From contig BCKC01000012.1 in NCBI GenBank assembly GCA_001600455.1, positions 1 to 64,000 on the forward strand: 64,000 nucleotides of DNA, given 5' to 3'. The stretch comes from Endocalyx cinctus. Lineage: Eukaryota > Ascomycota > Sordariomycetes > Amphisphaeriales > Apiosporaceae. The notes beneath the pieces were generated by a model that worked only from the letters and a program-made list of their open reading frames with translations, did no database searches and was not told the DNA's origin. Of this stretch, positions 45,275 through 57,304 are shown piece by piece; the first letter of the stretch is position 1; each line of letters starts with the position of its first letter. The position numbers were made by a program, and so were the translations under genes.

Positions 45275-45984
45275 TTATACCGTATTGAGCCTTCTCAACT
45301 CTTCAGCCTCGCTCGCTTTTCTCCTCCGACCGATGCCAATCTTCTGAAGTAATCCCTTTCGGGTATTCGTCATAGCCTCGCTAAAGTCTAGCAGGCCAAC
45401 ACAATATTCGCCCTTGTACTTGTCGAGGATGCCACGTCGGTGGTACTTGTCGAACTTTTTCGTCGCGTCTTTTCCTGCCACTCCAGTGAGAACTAAATAT
45501 ACCATTCCGTTTACCTATTAGTGACGTATTTCTCTTATTTCTTCTATTGTTATTTCTTTTTCTTCTTATGAAGATCGTGTACATCTGTTTAAAGAGCGTT
45601 TAAACCCAAACATAAGAGAATAGGGGAACCACTTTTTGCACCTCCTGGATGAACGTGTTGGAACTTGGTCACGTCGAAAACGTCGTTATCGACGATGAGC
45701 CATATGTCTTCCGGCTTATTGTGTTGTGCTACCTGTCTCAAGGTGTATATTTTCGGAGGCGTGATCACTTCCCGTTCTGGGTTCGGTACCGACTCTTCTA
45801 TTGTGTTCGATTTCTCTAACCCGTCAGTCTCCTTGGAGGTGTCCCTCTCCTGTACCTCTATCTGTGCCTCGGTTGTGGTGGTGGTCATGACCTCCGTCGA
45901 GGATGAGGAAAGCTCTGGGCTCTTTACCTGATCCATAATTTCCGACTCGGTAACACCTACTTTCCCGGTCGGTACGTTTCTCAT
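45275..45984 (-). CDS. Cytochrome b5-like heme-binding domain protein
   Basis: A soluble electron-carrier-type domain. Exon 1 is 45984-45633 and exon 2 is 45492-45275; the 140-nt intron joins AK to ILTGVAGKD and gives 189 aa. The N-terminal 75 residues are acidic and Ser/Thr-rich. The b5 fold runs from IYTLRQVAQHNKPEDIWLIV through NDVFDVTKFQHVHPGG (His 112) to GVAGKDATKKFDKYHRRG (His 135); the two His are the expected axial heme ligands. A basic C-terminal tail (GIGRRRKASEAEELRR) replaces the usual membrane anchor, so it is probably cytosolic or nuclear. The intron donor GTGGTT is weak. A competing acceptor at TAATAG just upstream would give a different frame. The heme domain is sure, the exact exon edges less so. 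Confidence 0.82.
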
Positions 45985-46957
45985 TTTTAGGAATTTAATA
46001 AGGGGTTACGTGAAGATTCGGAAGAAGTTAGAAGGGAAGAGCAAAAGAAAATAAGGACAGAAACTCAAATCTAACCCCATTCTTACCAATGTTCGTATCA
46101 AACAAGGCAGGCTGGGTCAGAGAATCCCCCTTCTTGTGATCAATTTCGCGGGATGACGTTGTTTTATTAGTTATTGGCCATGAACTTATCGTTTCTTATT
46201 TCGTTTATCACTCTCTGCTGATGGGGTGAGTGGAAGGGGGGCGTGGAGTTAGGAGAGTAGCCAAGGTACCTGGGCCAAAAAAAAAGACAGATGCTGAAGG
46301 TACTAGGATATAATTTGATTACCAGCTTTATCAGGTCACGCGCGTTTGAAGAGTAAGCTTCTGCTGAGTATAGTTGATGTAATTTGTAAGTTGTATCGCT
46401 AAGAATCGCAGACATATACTTCGGCGTATAGTTCTTGCACCGAGGCTGATGGGTTTTACAGACCTCCGAGGGAGGGGTTTGAGTTGTGATGCAGGAAAGG
46501 ATTCCCCACACATCTCCAACTTTATGCATCCTGTCTTCCGAAGAGACAATAGAGGCCGTAGATCAGATATTGGAAGGGGCTGTTAATGCAGTTAAGCGTG
46601 ATAAGATGGGTCACCGTGGCTGCGTGGGATCATTAACTTTTGCGGTATACTCGCAACATTATCATTCGAGACAATTCATAGTATCACTCATTAGGACACT
46701 CGTTAGGATATGGGACCAGTCATAGGGAGGATGGTAATTTGTAAGATCAAAGCAATTACGATGCATCGTCGTTTCTGATTTTATTTAGTCATTTCACTCG
46801 TAACCTCCTTTAGACTAATTGGACTACATCAGCACTCCTGGGGTCTGGTAGTTGGCCATTCCTTCCTTGGTCCCGCTTCCCGCTCCCTCCTTTGGGTATC
46901 TTCATAAGAGTTCACTATCTTGGTAATATTAGGATAGAATAATTACGGTCATCTCTC
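45985..46957. other. Spacer between tandem minus-strand genes
   Basis: Contains the b5 gene promoter and the trailer of the DUF3712 gene. An open stretch on minus 46167-46529 (120 codons) has no recognisable domain and is probably chance. No gene is supported. Confidence 0.5.
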
Positions 46958-48314
46958 TCAATGTAGCTTAGCAAACTTTGAAACTGCCTTCTGCAAGTCC
47001 TGTGTGGCCGATTGTGTAAGATTTAAGCCACCCAGTAGATCGGCCAAGGGGCTGTCGTCTCCGAACAACTGATCTAGTATACCGGTCAAAGTGGTGTTAC
47101 CGTTGACAACGCTGGTAAAAGCATCACCGAGCAGCTGTGTAATTGGTACCTCTGTGTATATTGTAGCGCTATTCAGGACGTGCTCGAGGTACGAGATATG
47201 CTCGCCGTTGACGACGGTAGAATTTCCATTGATAGTCAGCGCGAGCTTGCCCGTTGACAAGATGTCGGCTTGGCTCTGGAGAAATTCGAAGAAGTTCGAC
47301 GTTATTGCGTCGATGAAGAATTCACCGCGGAACGGCACCGTGTTGTTTCCCGGTACTGCTAGGACGTCGAAGAGTGAGGCCTTACCAACTAAAAGCTGGC
47401 CAGCCCAGATGTTCAGTGTCACATTGCCCAAACCAACAGTCAGCCTGGACCAGTTCGGCAGCGTGATGTTGCCAACCAGATTTGACCCGTCTTCTAATGG
47501 AGGAAGGACGATAGTGGAGCTCTGGATCCCGACCCCTTTCAGGTTGTTCAGGCCTGCGATGGAAACTGTCTTGCGTAGGTTGATGTGGGCCTTGAGCGCG
47601 CCTAGATGAGCGGTCATGTTAGCCCGGACGCTGATATCGACGTATTCCTGCTTCAGGACAAGGTTTAACCAGGAGTCAAGCTCGGTCCGGTTCCCGACGC
47701 TGACTGTCTGATTGGCGACGTTGATGTCCGTGTGTCCGCTCACGTACTGCTCTCCTATGGGAACGGCCAAATACGGGCTGAACTCGGGCAGCGTCCACTT
47801 ATTAAAAAGATACAGTTCAATCGGGTCGAGCCTGACCTTTAAGCCGGCAGGTACCGTCAACGCCGTTTGAATCCCGATGACGACCTGATCGTTCGATATC
47901 GCCTTCAGGTCGCCTCCGTAGATAGGGAGATCCGTCTTGTTGACGATGTCTTGGGCGATTGCTGGTACGATTACGAGGAATCTAAAACGATTGGGTTCCA
48001 AAACGTTAATTGGAAAATTTCCCCACCTCAGAAAACCATGTAGATGATATTGATCAAAATCAACTAGAAACTTACAATATGGGCAAGAAAATGGCCAGAA
48101 ATATGACGAGACCCAATAGATAACAACACCAGAAGCGAGCACAGTGACGCCGAACCTTCTGCTTCCGCGTCGCATTTTTCGGATTTTGACTCGTTTCAAT
48201 GTCTTCGAGCCGCGAGAGTTTGAGGGGCTCGGAGCCACCTGAATTTGCGCTCGTCGTCTTCGCGGCCTGGTCACCACTTTCCGCGAGTGACCTGTTGACT
48301 TTTTCAGATTCCAT
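46958..48314 (-). CDS. DUF3712-type single-pass membrane protein
   Basis: Exon 1 is 48314-48076 and exon 2 is 47981-46958, with a 94-nt intron (GTAAGT to TTTAG), giving 420 aa. The first 60 residues are charged and cytosolic, followed by a membrane segment at about 61-89 (FWCCYLLGLVIFLAIFLPIL continuing into FLVIVPAIAQ). The rest is an ectodomain with many N-glycosylation sequons (NKT, NQT, NRT, NMT, NIT, NWS, NVT, NNT, NST, NTT, NLT) and repeated beta-rich patterns such as SIAGLNNLKGVGIQSSTIVL and NITLPNWSRLTVGLGNVTLN. This matches fungal DUF3712 proteins, which are related to AsmA/LEA-like membrane proteins and may sit in the vacuole or plasma membrane. Function is unknown. Confidence 0.9.
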
Positions 48315-50763
48315 ATTTAATACGGTAGGATCACTTTGGTGTGTATATTATGTTGGATACGGATAGATTGCCTGAGTTACTGAGCTTGACGACGGCGAAG
48401 CCATATAGGATACCTCGACAGGATACCTCGACGATGATTATGATCTGAGCTTTGTCGAACCGAACGGGACCTAGTCAAGCAACAAGACGATGGTTTATTC
48501 CCAACAAGTCAACTGATTTTCATATAATCTTACAGGGTCACCAGAAGGCCCACCTTTAGCTTAATCCCAAAGGTAGAACCAAACTATGATGGTATTGAGG
48601 TCGATGAGCAATGGTAGTTCTACGATTGGCATACCACATATCACAGATCCCACGTTAATATCAGTACCCCCGTCGCGCAGACAAGTATACTCCGCACACC
48701 CACTGTTACCCACCGTCTCCTCGTCGGCGAGCATGCTCAAATAGGTAACGATGAAAAGTATGTCGTGTGATCCGCATTTGGAGAAAGTTAAGAATAAGTA
48801 TTGTTGACACGAAGTTATAATATTCACGACGGAGGGCATGCATGCATCGCCATTCCCTGCTACACGTTGTAACCTACATCATTCACGTTTTCTCAACGGT
48901 GCATTTCGGCTTCTTGGCATCTTATCAATAACAGGCGAGTATATCAAGTAGCGGAGGTTGGGTACGCTGTTCGGTAAGGATCAACTGCCGCCCTCGAAAA
49001 AAAAATCCTACCCCACGAACTGCAAGGGTTCCCCAGATTACATTACCCACATCCAGAGTCTGTATTATATACTCAATACATACATGTACCGCAGTACTTC
49101 TGCCTCCATGTTGTATTGAAAAGGGGATTAGCTCTAATCTGCCAGAAGCGTGACCACTCGTGTAACCAGACTCATCTTTTTCATGATCTACGTTGGGAGC
49201 AATGACGGTATGCAGGTAACAGTGTAACGTACAGAGTAAGCACGAGCAGTACACTATGGGAAACTTTTGGCATGTAACTGGTATATATTTGCGCAATATA
49301 TATTTTGTCCGTTAATGGGTGCCATGCCGCGAAACTATTAACATCCTTCTGCTATTTTGTGACAATGGATTCAAATTTGATTGAAATAAGTAATTATAAG
49401 ATTTGATTACTGAAAGCCAATCAGTGAGTTTGAAAGAAGTACTTCGTTTAATTCAATCACAAGGAGAACCTGTCACAATTAACCTCTCAATTATGATCAG
49501 ATCCCACGATATCACCTTGAATGCTGCATATCATATCGCTAATATCTTGATAGTTTGATGGTTATATATGGGTCAATTGCCCTACGTCTAACCCTGCTAA
49601 GCCTAGCTTTCCCATTGCTCCTGTCCGCAACGCTTCTAAAAGCGTCAAATAACTTGCCCAGAGTTAGCCGCACGGGCATTATCGACCGGATAGCGTCGAT
49701 TTGGGACGGCTGCCAGCATTGTGTCGCGGAGAACTACAGGCTTCGAAATACATGTCACAGGATAATTCAGGTCTCCCAAGATCCGACTGGTGAGTCAGAA
49801 TAGGAACCTTAGTTATGTAGTAAGACGCAGCTTTTTAAGGGTGGTGGTATATGTCCAATCCCTCGAGAATCAGTTAGTCAGCGGCATACACAGTCCTGAC
49901 AGTATACATATACGTATGCCTAGATATCTGCTCAAAGAGGAATGTGTTAGCATCAATATCACTCACTCAACCGTGACTTGATCAATCAGCATCGTCATAA
50001 CACACCCCGATTAGCAGGATCCTAGTAAAGCAGCGCTGCTAGAAGTAGTAGCGATCGTAAAGACCTGCAAGGAGTACTTCCGTTTTGGGCTGATATTTCG
50101 GAGAAGCAACCAATAATTTTCCCCGCTCAACCTTAATTATATCCTTTCCGAGGTTGACATAGTTTATTCAGAAAGCGGAGGTGAGGAGAGATGCCGAGGC
50201 TCAAAACGCTAGAGGCGAGTTGATATTAAACCCTTCAAAGCGGTGTAGTCAGATACGCTGCGTTCGAGCTTGAATAGGCTAGATTTATCTGAAAATGAAA
50301 AGACCGAGATATATCACTATCTCCTCGGTTCCTTTAACTCACTCATAGTCCTTTGCTGACCTGTTTAGGCTCGGCAGAACACAGATGGTATGGCTTGACA
50401 GAGATAGTCACCCCACTCATTGCCGCCTTGAGCCTCTTGAAACGTTTTAGGAACATAGAATGTATATTCGCCTTAAGCTTACACATTCTCGCTGCTATAT
50501 CTATCGTAAAGTGTGTATGAGGACGTGTATGCTTGGAGGGCCGTGTCGATTAATTCGATCTATTTTCATGTCATATATTATATATCTTTGGTTAGAACGT
50601 GATAGCATCAAATATCAGTATCATTCTCAATAAGAAACATTAACCAAAAGAAATTGCACTTTCACAATTATATTGCAATCTTTTTTTTTTTTTTTTTTGT
50701 GAAGGCTAATACCAGAAACATTTTTCTATTACTTACTCACCAGGATTGGCGAAGACGACAGCC
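48315..50763. other. Spacer, no supported gene
   Basis: 2.4 kb with open stretches on minus 48561-48839 and 48925-49296 and plus 49555-49981 that show no family, no joined exons and AT-rich codon content unlike the neighbouring genes. A T18 run lies at 50681-50698 just before the next gene. Confidence 0.5.
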
Positions 50764-51705
50764 ATGGCCACTACCACTGCTCCACCACCAACGGCTCCCT
50801 CAACTCAGGGGAATGACTCAATGTCGTCTGTTAACGACGAGAAGGGTATCAACAGCGGTGCCTTCTCAAAAACCGAGTTCTTGAACCCGGATTTCCACCC
50901 GAAGCACCTGAACCTGATCGTGCAGGAGGGTATCATTCTCGGCGGCGGCGCGGCGGCGATCTTGCTCCAGATAGCCGAAGCCGGGGTCGGGGCAGGCGTG
51001 AATGAGCATAGTAACTTCGCGTATCGGGTACAGGATCGGCTTCGAACCACCATGACCTTTGTCTATTGCATGAGCTACGGGACTCCCGCCGAGAAGCAGG
51101 CTATCTGCGATATGATCACCAAAGTGCACGGAACCGTCTCCGGAACGCTCAATGAGGGACGCGATAAAGGCAGGACGTACAGCGCGCTCGATCCAGGACT
51201 TCAGATGTGGGTTGCTGCCACTTTATACGCGACAGGAATCGACATCTGGCAGCGCGTCTGGCATCCAATCGAAGACGAGGTCCTCCACGATAAGATCTAC
51301 AAGGAGTACTCAATCCTCGCGTGCGCCTTACAAGTCCCTCCCGAGATGTGGCCACCTACTCGAAAGGCATTTTGGGAGTACTGGGATCAACAGATTGAGC
51401 GGATCGAGGTGACACAGCATGCTAAGAGCGTCGCCGACGACCTGTTGTATCTCAGAAAAGCCCCCGCTTACATGCGTGTGGTGATGCCGAGCGTGCGCCT
51501 CTGCACGGCCGAGTGGCTTCCGGAGCGGATACGGGCCGAGTATGGCGTTAAGAAGCATCCTACGCTGTATAAAATTCATGAAGCCATGGTGAAAGCTCTG
51601 TACAGACCCCTACCGCTCAAGCTGAGGAGTTATCCCTCGAGGATGTACATGAAGGATATGCGAAAGAGGTTAGCGGCGCATAAAAAAGTTTTCGAGAAGG
51701 CCTGA
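50764..51705 (+). CDS. MpaB/rubber-oxygenase-like domain protein (DUF2236)
   Basis: A single-exon 313-aa member of the MpaB'/latex-clearing-protein oxygenase superfamily, heme- or metal-dependent oxygenases that cleave or oxidise hydrophobic substrates. The Met of MATTTAPPPTAPS is the first ATG; an upstream in-frame TTG is not a plausible start. The N-terminal 35 residues are Thr/Pro/Ser-rich. Domain marks: EGIILGGGAAAILLQIAEAG, RLRTTMTFVYCMSYGTPAEK, KVHGTVSG, DPGLQMWVAATLYATGIDIW, FWEYWDQQIERIEVT and VVMPSVRLCTAEWLPERIR. It is GC-rich with codon use like the other core genes. The substrate is unknown; it may be specialised metabolism or lipid modification. Confidence 0.88.
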   Translation: MATTTAPPPTAPSTQGNDSMSSVNDEKGINSGAFSKTEFLNPDFHPKHLNLIVQEGIILGGGAAAILLQIAEAGVGAGVNEHSNFAYRVQDRLRTTMTFVYCMSYGTPAEKQAICDMITKVHGTVSGTLNEGRDKGRTYSALDPGLQMWVAATLYATGIDIWQRVWHPIEDEVLHDKIYKEYSILACALQVPPEMWPPTRKAFWEYWDQQIERIEVTQHAKSVADDLLYLRKAPAYMRVVMPSVRLCTAEWLPERIRAEYGVKKHPTLYKIHEAMVKALYRPLPLKLRSYPSRMYMKDMRKRLAAHKKVFEKA

Positions 51706-52372
51706 TGATTGTCACGAAGCTGCTAAATTTCTAAGATGATGATTCATAGCTGTGATTGATTAATTATTTTTTTTTAATGTATGACTCTGGCTGGAAATAT
51801 CGGTTATCAGGGCTGATACCAAAGATGTATTTTGACATCAAATTGTCAATCAAAATGAGGAACGATACGACACGGAAAACTCTACGTGTTGATGAATAAG
51901 TCTGGGGTTTATATTATAACGGCTGGTACACGAATAAATATATGTTCTTTTATCGTAACATGACTTTTCGGTTGGGAGACTTTTTTTCTCGGCTCATTTC
52001 TTGACATTTTGGCACATGATTATGCTGTCTGCCGTGGCAAACTCTTTCATGTGACGGACGTAGGGATCCATTTCTACGTAAGTAATTGAGGCTATTCAAT
52101 AGTATTTTGCGGTGATCTTGATAATAACCGGTTTCAGGAGTGAGAATTAAATGCTGGGTTAACTTTCCATCACCATAAAGGCAATTATTGTATTGCGCCT
52201 AACTATATCCCAATTAAAATCTTATGCGTAATTACTCATTATCGCATGCCTCGACTGAACGCGATTTCAATACTGACTCAGATATCCCATGTCTTCCATG
52301 TTTAATTGTCACATCGCGTGATATTTCAAACAGATTATTTGCAGTACCTAATTCAAACAAGTTGACCAACTC
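51706..52372. other. Spacer between convergent genes
   Basis: AT-rich trailers of the two flanking genes; nothing else is seen. Confidence 0.6.
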
Positions 52373-53143
52373 TTATAAAGCTAGAGCGACTCCTAATACA
52401 CCCGCCACGCCCACAACACTAGCCATGACACCCCGGTCTACAGCAGTAGGTCTGGCAAAGTCTGAGCTGCTCGTAGTCTCCGCCACATCTCCATTTCCGG
52501 ATTCACCCGCGGTTGGAGTGGGTGTGACAGTAAAGACAGCTGTTCCGGTGCGAATTTCCTTAGCCATATTTTCGAAGTACGTCTTCAATTCGGGCGGCAG
52601 AGACTATTGATCGGAAGAAGAAATACTGTTAGCTCCAGGTTCCCCTCCTACTCTCATATGACATGATATGATCCAAAGGTAAGTAAGTAGACATAGATAA
52701 ACGTACGGTGTACCAAGCTGGCGTATTCCCCGCAGCGAAATCGGACGCTACCGATTCTCTGTAGGTAGGATTGACGAGCTGGATGATGACGGAAGCGGGA
52801 ACGGCGGTAATGATCTCGGCGCGGAGGCTCTCGGGCACCGAAATGCCTAGCGTCACCGTTGGACTGGAAGCCAAGGGTTCTATGCTCAGTCCCGAAAGGT
52901 AGGACCCCCTACGAAGATTCGGCATTGGTTAATATGCCCCAGTTTAGAGGGAAAGTTAGCCTCGCGCTGGAATTAAACTTACAATTGAGATGATATCTTT
53001 CCGTAATCCACCGCAGTAGTGGGAGTTGCTGTCGAAGTAGGCGCGTCCGTTTGCCGGGCGGCGTTGTGGTGATTATGACGTTGCTGGACAGCTGACGCAA
53101 CTGTCACAAGGAGAGATACGAGGAGAGACTTCATGGCCGGCAT
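52373..53143 (-). CDS. Small secreted, probably GPI-anchored protein
   Basis: Exons 53143-52983, 52908-52707 and 52603-52373 join to 197 aa (or three fewer from the second Met at 53134). Signal peptide MKSLLVSLLVTVASA. The mature part begins QQRHNHHNAARQTDAPT, then a folded-looking core GSYLSGLSIEPLASSPTVTL, ESLRAEIITAVPASVI and FAAGNTPAWYTSLPPELKTY. A Ser/Thr/Gly-rich stalk (PTPTAGESGNGDVAETTSSS) leads to a hydrophobic end GVMASVVGVAGVLGVALAL, typical of a GPI signal. No cysteines appear in the core, so it is not CFEM-like. Each intron (74 and 103 nt) has GT/AG ends. Function is unrecognised; cell surface location is inferred. Confidence 0.85.
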
Positions 53144-56101
53144 AGTGATGTGATAATAGGCTCGTTTCTTCCTTCGCGAGTAAGACGTTTGAAGAGGCCA
53201 GGCCTTTGCTTTACTCGAGCTATCTTAACAAGAAGCTTAGGAGACACGATGACTGATCTCGGAAGAGAACGTGTTTTAATTAGAGATGATAGAGGATTCT
53301 TTCTTCAAACTTTAAAGGAAGATAAAAAAAAAAAACTAACCCCCGAGGGCTGCTAGATAAAGTTGCAAAAGTCCTGGTTTTTCCTAAAGCAATATCTGAG
53401 ATTATTCGGGGTAGGTGAAAGTCTAAATTTACGTTTGTAGAACTTTATGAAGCAAAAAACTAAAGGTTAAGGTGAATTCAAAACCCTGCTACTTCCTGCA
53501 AGATGGGAATTCCCCTTCTGTGATGTTCGTCATGGTACGGACGTATGTATGTATTTCCAAAATCTGTAGGTATTGCATGCATACATGGATCTTCGCCTAG
53601 TCAGTTACTCCTCACCTCCGTACATCTCTAATCGTGGAGGTCATTGCTACGGTACCTGTTCGTACTCCCATATATTGTGCTACCGAGGGCAATGATGTGC
53701 AGCTCGTGGGCCTACAGGCGGAGAGGCGGATGGGAGCCGAGGCAAGGGGGGCAACCATGAGATTATTCGTAGATTTGGGGATTGGGGTTCGGAAATGGTT
53801 CAAAAAAAAAAAAAAAAAAAAAAAAAGGTACTTGGTAAACGACATATCCACCAAAGATGGAGACGGCGAAGATGATGCCTCTTCTGTCATGAAGTATAAT
53901 GTACAAGGGAAACTTTCTGGAAGTAATTGATACATTGGGTATGTAATGGTGGTTTACCTATAGTTGCTCAAGTATATGTATAACTCATATATGTGCTCGC
54001 TTACGATCATACTATTTTCTTTATGATCTCGAAAATGGATATGATGATGGTTTAGATGATGTTATACTAAAACAGACTCGTATCTCATTGGTCTCTAAAT
54101 GTTCTTGGCAGTGTGGAAACGCGATGACTTCCCCCACGGGGAAATTTCATGGTGCGAAGATTGACTACGAAATTGATTCTACATTAGATTTCGTAGCTAT
54201 GTAGGTAACAGTAGTAGTAGTAATAGTAAACAACATTTATTACAAGTTTCGTCCAAGTGACCTTCTACGTACAGAGCGACCAACCAAAAAGTTTGGTTAC
54301 ATTTCCAACGCCAATCGCCTCCTCGATTGACCATTCAGGATGCAGGACGTCCAGGAACTGATTTCCCAGATAGTGTTAGTATTATAACGTGAGTGACGAT
54401 CCCGTTACCCAAACTGACCGACCTGCATCCTCCCCTCTTTAACCCCCGGACCGTCAAGTGACTCCACACCACCCCTCTCCCCGGCTCCGCTGTCATGTCT
54501 AAAGAAGCATCGTCAACTCAACCACCACCCCGGCCGAGGTAAGGATGTGGGTGCTCCGCACGCGAGGATGATCCAAATTTCTACTAAGAAAATGGTAATG
54601 CAAACAAATGTAATTGAACCGTAAGCCTGGCGTCACAGTAGCTCGGGCGTGGGACGGGGCTGAACAACCAATTGTGTTATTTCCTAATTGACTAGCTACC
54701 AACCATTCTCTTTCTGTACTTACTCACTCGCACACTTCCATAGCACTCACCGGCTCGCCTAGCTACAGTTTAAAGCGTTTTTCCCATATACGGTAAAAAC
54801 CGGGGAACGAAGATTTGGAAGTATTAGCATATAGCACAATCATTCTTGCAGGTTAACCTTACCAAAGTATAATGCGACATCGTCGTAAACAGATTTTGCT
54901 TCTCTACTTCTCTACTTCTCTACTTCTCTACTTCTCTACATCATCCCATATTCATCTCATTTTCACACAAAACTCGGCCGTGGCGAAAGTTGAGCTGAGA
55001 TGTCAATTACATCCGAGGCTGGTTGTTTTTCTTGAGCGTTTACCTTCCTAGGTTCCCTCTTCATCCTCCGGGCCTAGAACTCCGCCTAGTTCCTAGGACA
55101 CGAGCAAATATCAAGTTTTTCGTATTCTCATTACACGATGAAAAAAAAAAAAAAAGGAATGTTACTCATATGACCTAGTAGCTCTTCCACGTAGCTCTTT
55201 GGGCCCGAGTTTCTGTATGTCTTGCTATCGTTACACGCGCTTGGTCCTACACTCCGGAATAAAAAAAAAAGATATATGGGCATGTGGGTTATATATGTTG
55301 CCAAGACATGATATTCACTCTCATTTTCTTAATTTCCTTGGTTAACTATTCGGAAAATCAAACCCACCCCCGCGCGCCTTTAGCCAAGTAAGATAAGCTT
55401 CCATATTCTTACCGTCTCTTTCTTTCTCCGCCTAACGTTCCTACGTACCATATACTTCGACTTACCCCAGATCGTTATGACGCCGAAAAGGGTGTGGAGA
55501 ATATCGTTACATTCTCTCGAGATCAGAGTGTGACGGTGACCGGGGGGAGTAATCACTCAATACTCTACTCTCTGCTATGCTCCCTGTCGTATGCGGGGTA
55601 GCTAGGACGGCCATCACGATTCGGAGAAGGGGCCCACGAGAAGACGGAAGACGATAGTAAATGTGGATGGAAGACTAAGTTACTAGCTATTCTCTCGTGG
55701 GCGATCAGCATGGGGCAGGTAGCTCAAATGAGTAGAGAAAGAAGAAGGGAGGCAAGCGCACATCAATGATGCTATGTGTTGTTCCTTTTCCCCTTCCCGA
55801 GGCAGGGGTGAGCACTTGGGTGCTCGCCCCATCCTCGTCGCTAATCTTCTCCGAGTAGAGCAAGAGAGCTCTACTAAAGTATAATAAATCACGTCGAGCC
55901 CGTTCTACTTTGGGATTTTTTTTTTCTCTGTTCTATCTTCCCCAAGCAGCCTTCTTCCTCTTCTCTACTATCCCCATCGTTAGATGTGAATTTTGTTGAG
56001 AAAACAAAACCAACAAGAAAGAAGATTTGCCCCTTCCTCCCTTCATACTCCCCTTTCCCCCTCGGTTTCGTCCTGTCTAGCCCGAAGCAGATAAATTCAC
56101 C
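53144..56101. other. Long spacer with simple repeats
   Basis: No gene is supported. Contains an A25 tract (53802-53826), an octamer tandem repeat TTCTCTAC (about five copies, 54899-54939), an A14 tract near 55140 and a CT-rich leader before the next gene. An open stretch at 53634-53930 reads through the A25 tract as poly-Lys and is not credible. Confidence 0.55.
54899..54939. repeat. Octamer tandem repeat (TTCTCTAC)
   Basis: About five perfect copies in a row. Confidence 0.85.
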
Positions 56102-57304
56102 ATGCGGTTCGCCAACATTTTCACGATGGCCGTAGCCGTCTCGGTGCCCGTGACAGCATCACTCAACAGCAACCGAGACGCTCACCACAACCCCCTACTC
56201 TCGCGGTCCGACCTAACCCTCGAGCCGCGGCAAGACTTGACGACAGCTTTAGGTGACCTCGTGGACCTGCTGAAGTCGCTGTCGGGTCTCCTCACGCCCG
56301 AGTTCTTCGACGACGTGCAGATCACGGTTCACGGGTTAGCAGACCTACTTGCGGACCCGTTCGCGAACCAGACGCGTGGCTTGGTGTCTTTCGCCGAGGG
56401 CGCCGTCTCAGATCTGAGCCCGTTGCTCGACACGATCAAGAACATTGACCTCTCGAGTATCATCGACTCGCTGAGCGGTATAGATTTCAAGGGCCTCATC
56501 GATTCCGTGTCGACGCTGCTGACCCCCGACACGATCGACTCCGTGGGCGCGTTGCTCGGTAAGGCCAACCAGCTGCTCACTTCGGATTTCATTAAGCAGA
56601 CTCAGGGACTCATCGCCGATGCGGCACCGGTACGTTTTCACATTATATATACATAATACCAAATTTCCAGATTCGACGTAAAAGAGTGGGCTGCTAACGT
56701 AAATAAAATAAAAAATTGTAGCTTGTTTCTGCTGTCTCGGAATTCGTGACTGCTCTCATCACGGCCCTGCTTGGCGGCTAGGGGGGCGCGAGTCTAGGAA
56801 GCGGGTCGGGGTCGGGTAGTTCGGGAAGTAGTAGTAGCAGTAGCGGCGGCAGTGGATCAGGATCATCGGGTACGTTCTACTTATCCCCCCCACCCCGCCT
56901 TTCTCCGCTATGAAGGACAGGACCAGAAATGCTAACCCTTATCTGCTCATTTAGATTCAAATTCAAGTTCGGGTTCCGACTCGAGCTCCGGATCAGGATC
57001 CGGCTCCAGCTCTGGTTCTAGCTCGGGATCAGGATCAGACTCTAGCGATTCCAGCAGTGGGTCGTCATCGTCTGGTTCCGGTTCGGACTCAAGTTCTGAT
57101 TCTGGTTCTGGTTCGGACTCAAGTTCTGGTTCTGATTCCGGTACTGGCTCTGGTACTGGTTCTGGAGACAGCAGCAGCGACAGCGGGGATGGAAGTTCTA
57201 CTACTACACCGACGACGGGTTCGGGAAGCTCTCTAGACTCACCCATTCAGGCTCTAGTAGGGGCCATATCTCTCTACTACCTCTTCGCGTCTTTCGACGC
57301 TTAA
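56102..57304 (+). CDS. Secreted Ser/Gly-rich protein with GPI-type tail and an in-frame TAG
   Basis: Exon 1 (56102-56629) encodes a signal peptide [20 protein letters not shown] and an amphipathic helical region with repeated patterns ([52 protein letters not shown]). Exon 2 begins at 56722 after a TAG acceptor, reads [19 protein letters not shown] and meets TAG at 56779-56781. Yet the same frame continues open as [16 protein letters not shown], through a good intron (56870-56954), into a 116-codon Ser/Gly/Asp repeat exon ending [20 protein letters not shown], a GPI-anchor signal. If the AG of that TAG is used as the 3' splice site (intron 56630-56781) the frame is kept: 321 aa. If the proximal acceptor is used, the product is 195 aa without anchor. 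Editing of TAG to TGG, or a real disabling mutation, are the other options. Function is unknown. Confidence 0.75.

Noticed and set aside
48561..49296. Minus-strand frames of 92 and 123 codons
   Set aside because: AT-rich codon use unlike the real genes nearby, no family, no joined exons or signals.
49555..49981. Plus-strand frames with a hydrophobic start (possible secreted peptide)
   Set aside because: The hydrophobic segment is not followed by a plausible cleavage site or a continuing exon; probably chance.
53634..53930. Plus-strand 98-codon frame with poly-Lys
   Set aside because: It runs through an A25 homopolymer, has no domain, and its neighbours are simple spacer.
56947..57246. Minus-strand frame rich in Glu/Pro/Ser
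   Set aside because: Shadow of the Ser/Gly repeat exon on the plus strand.
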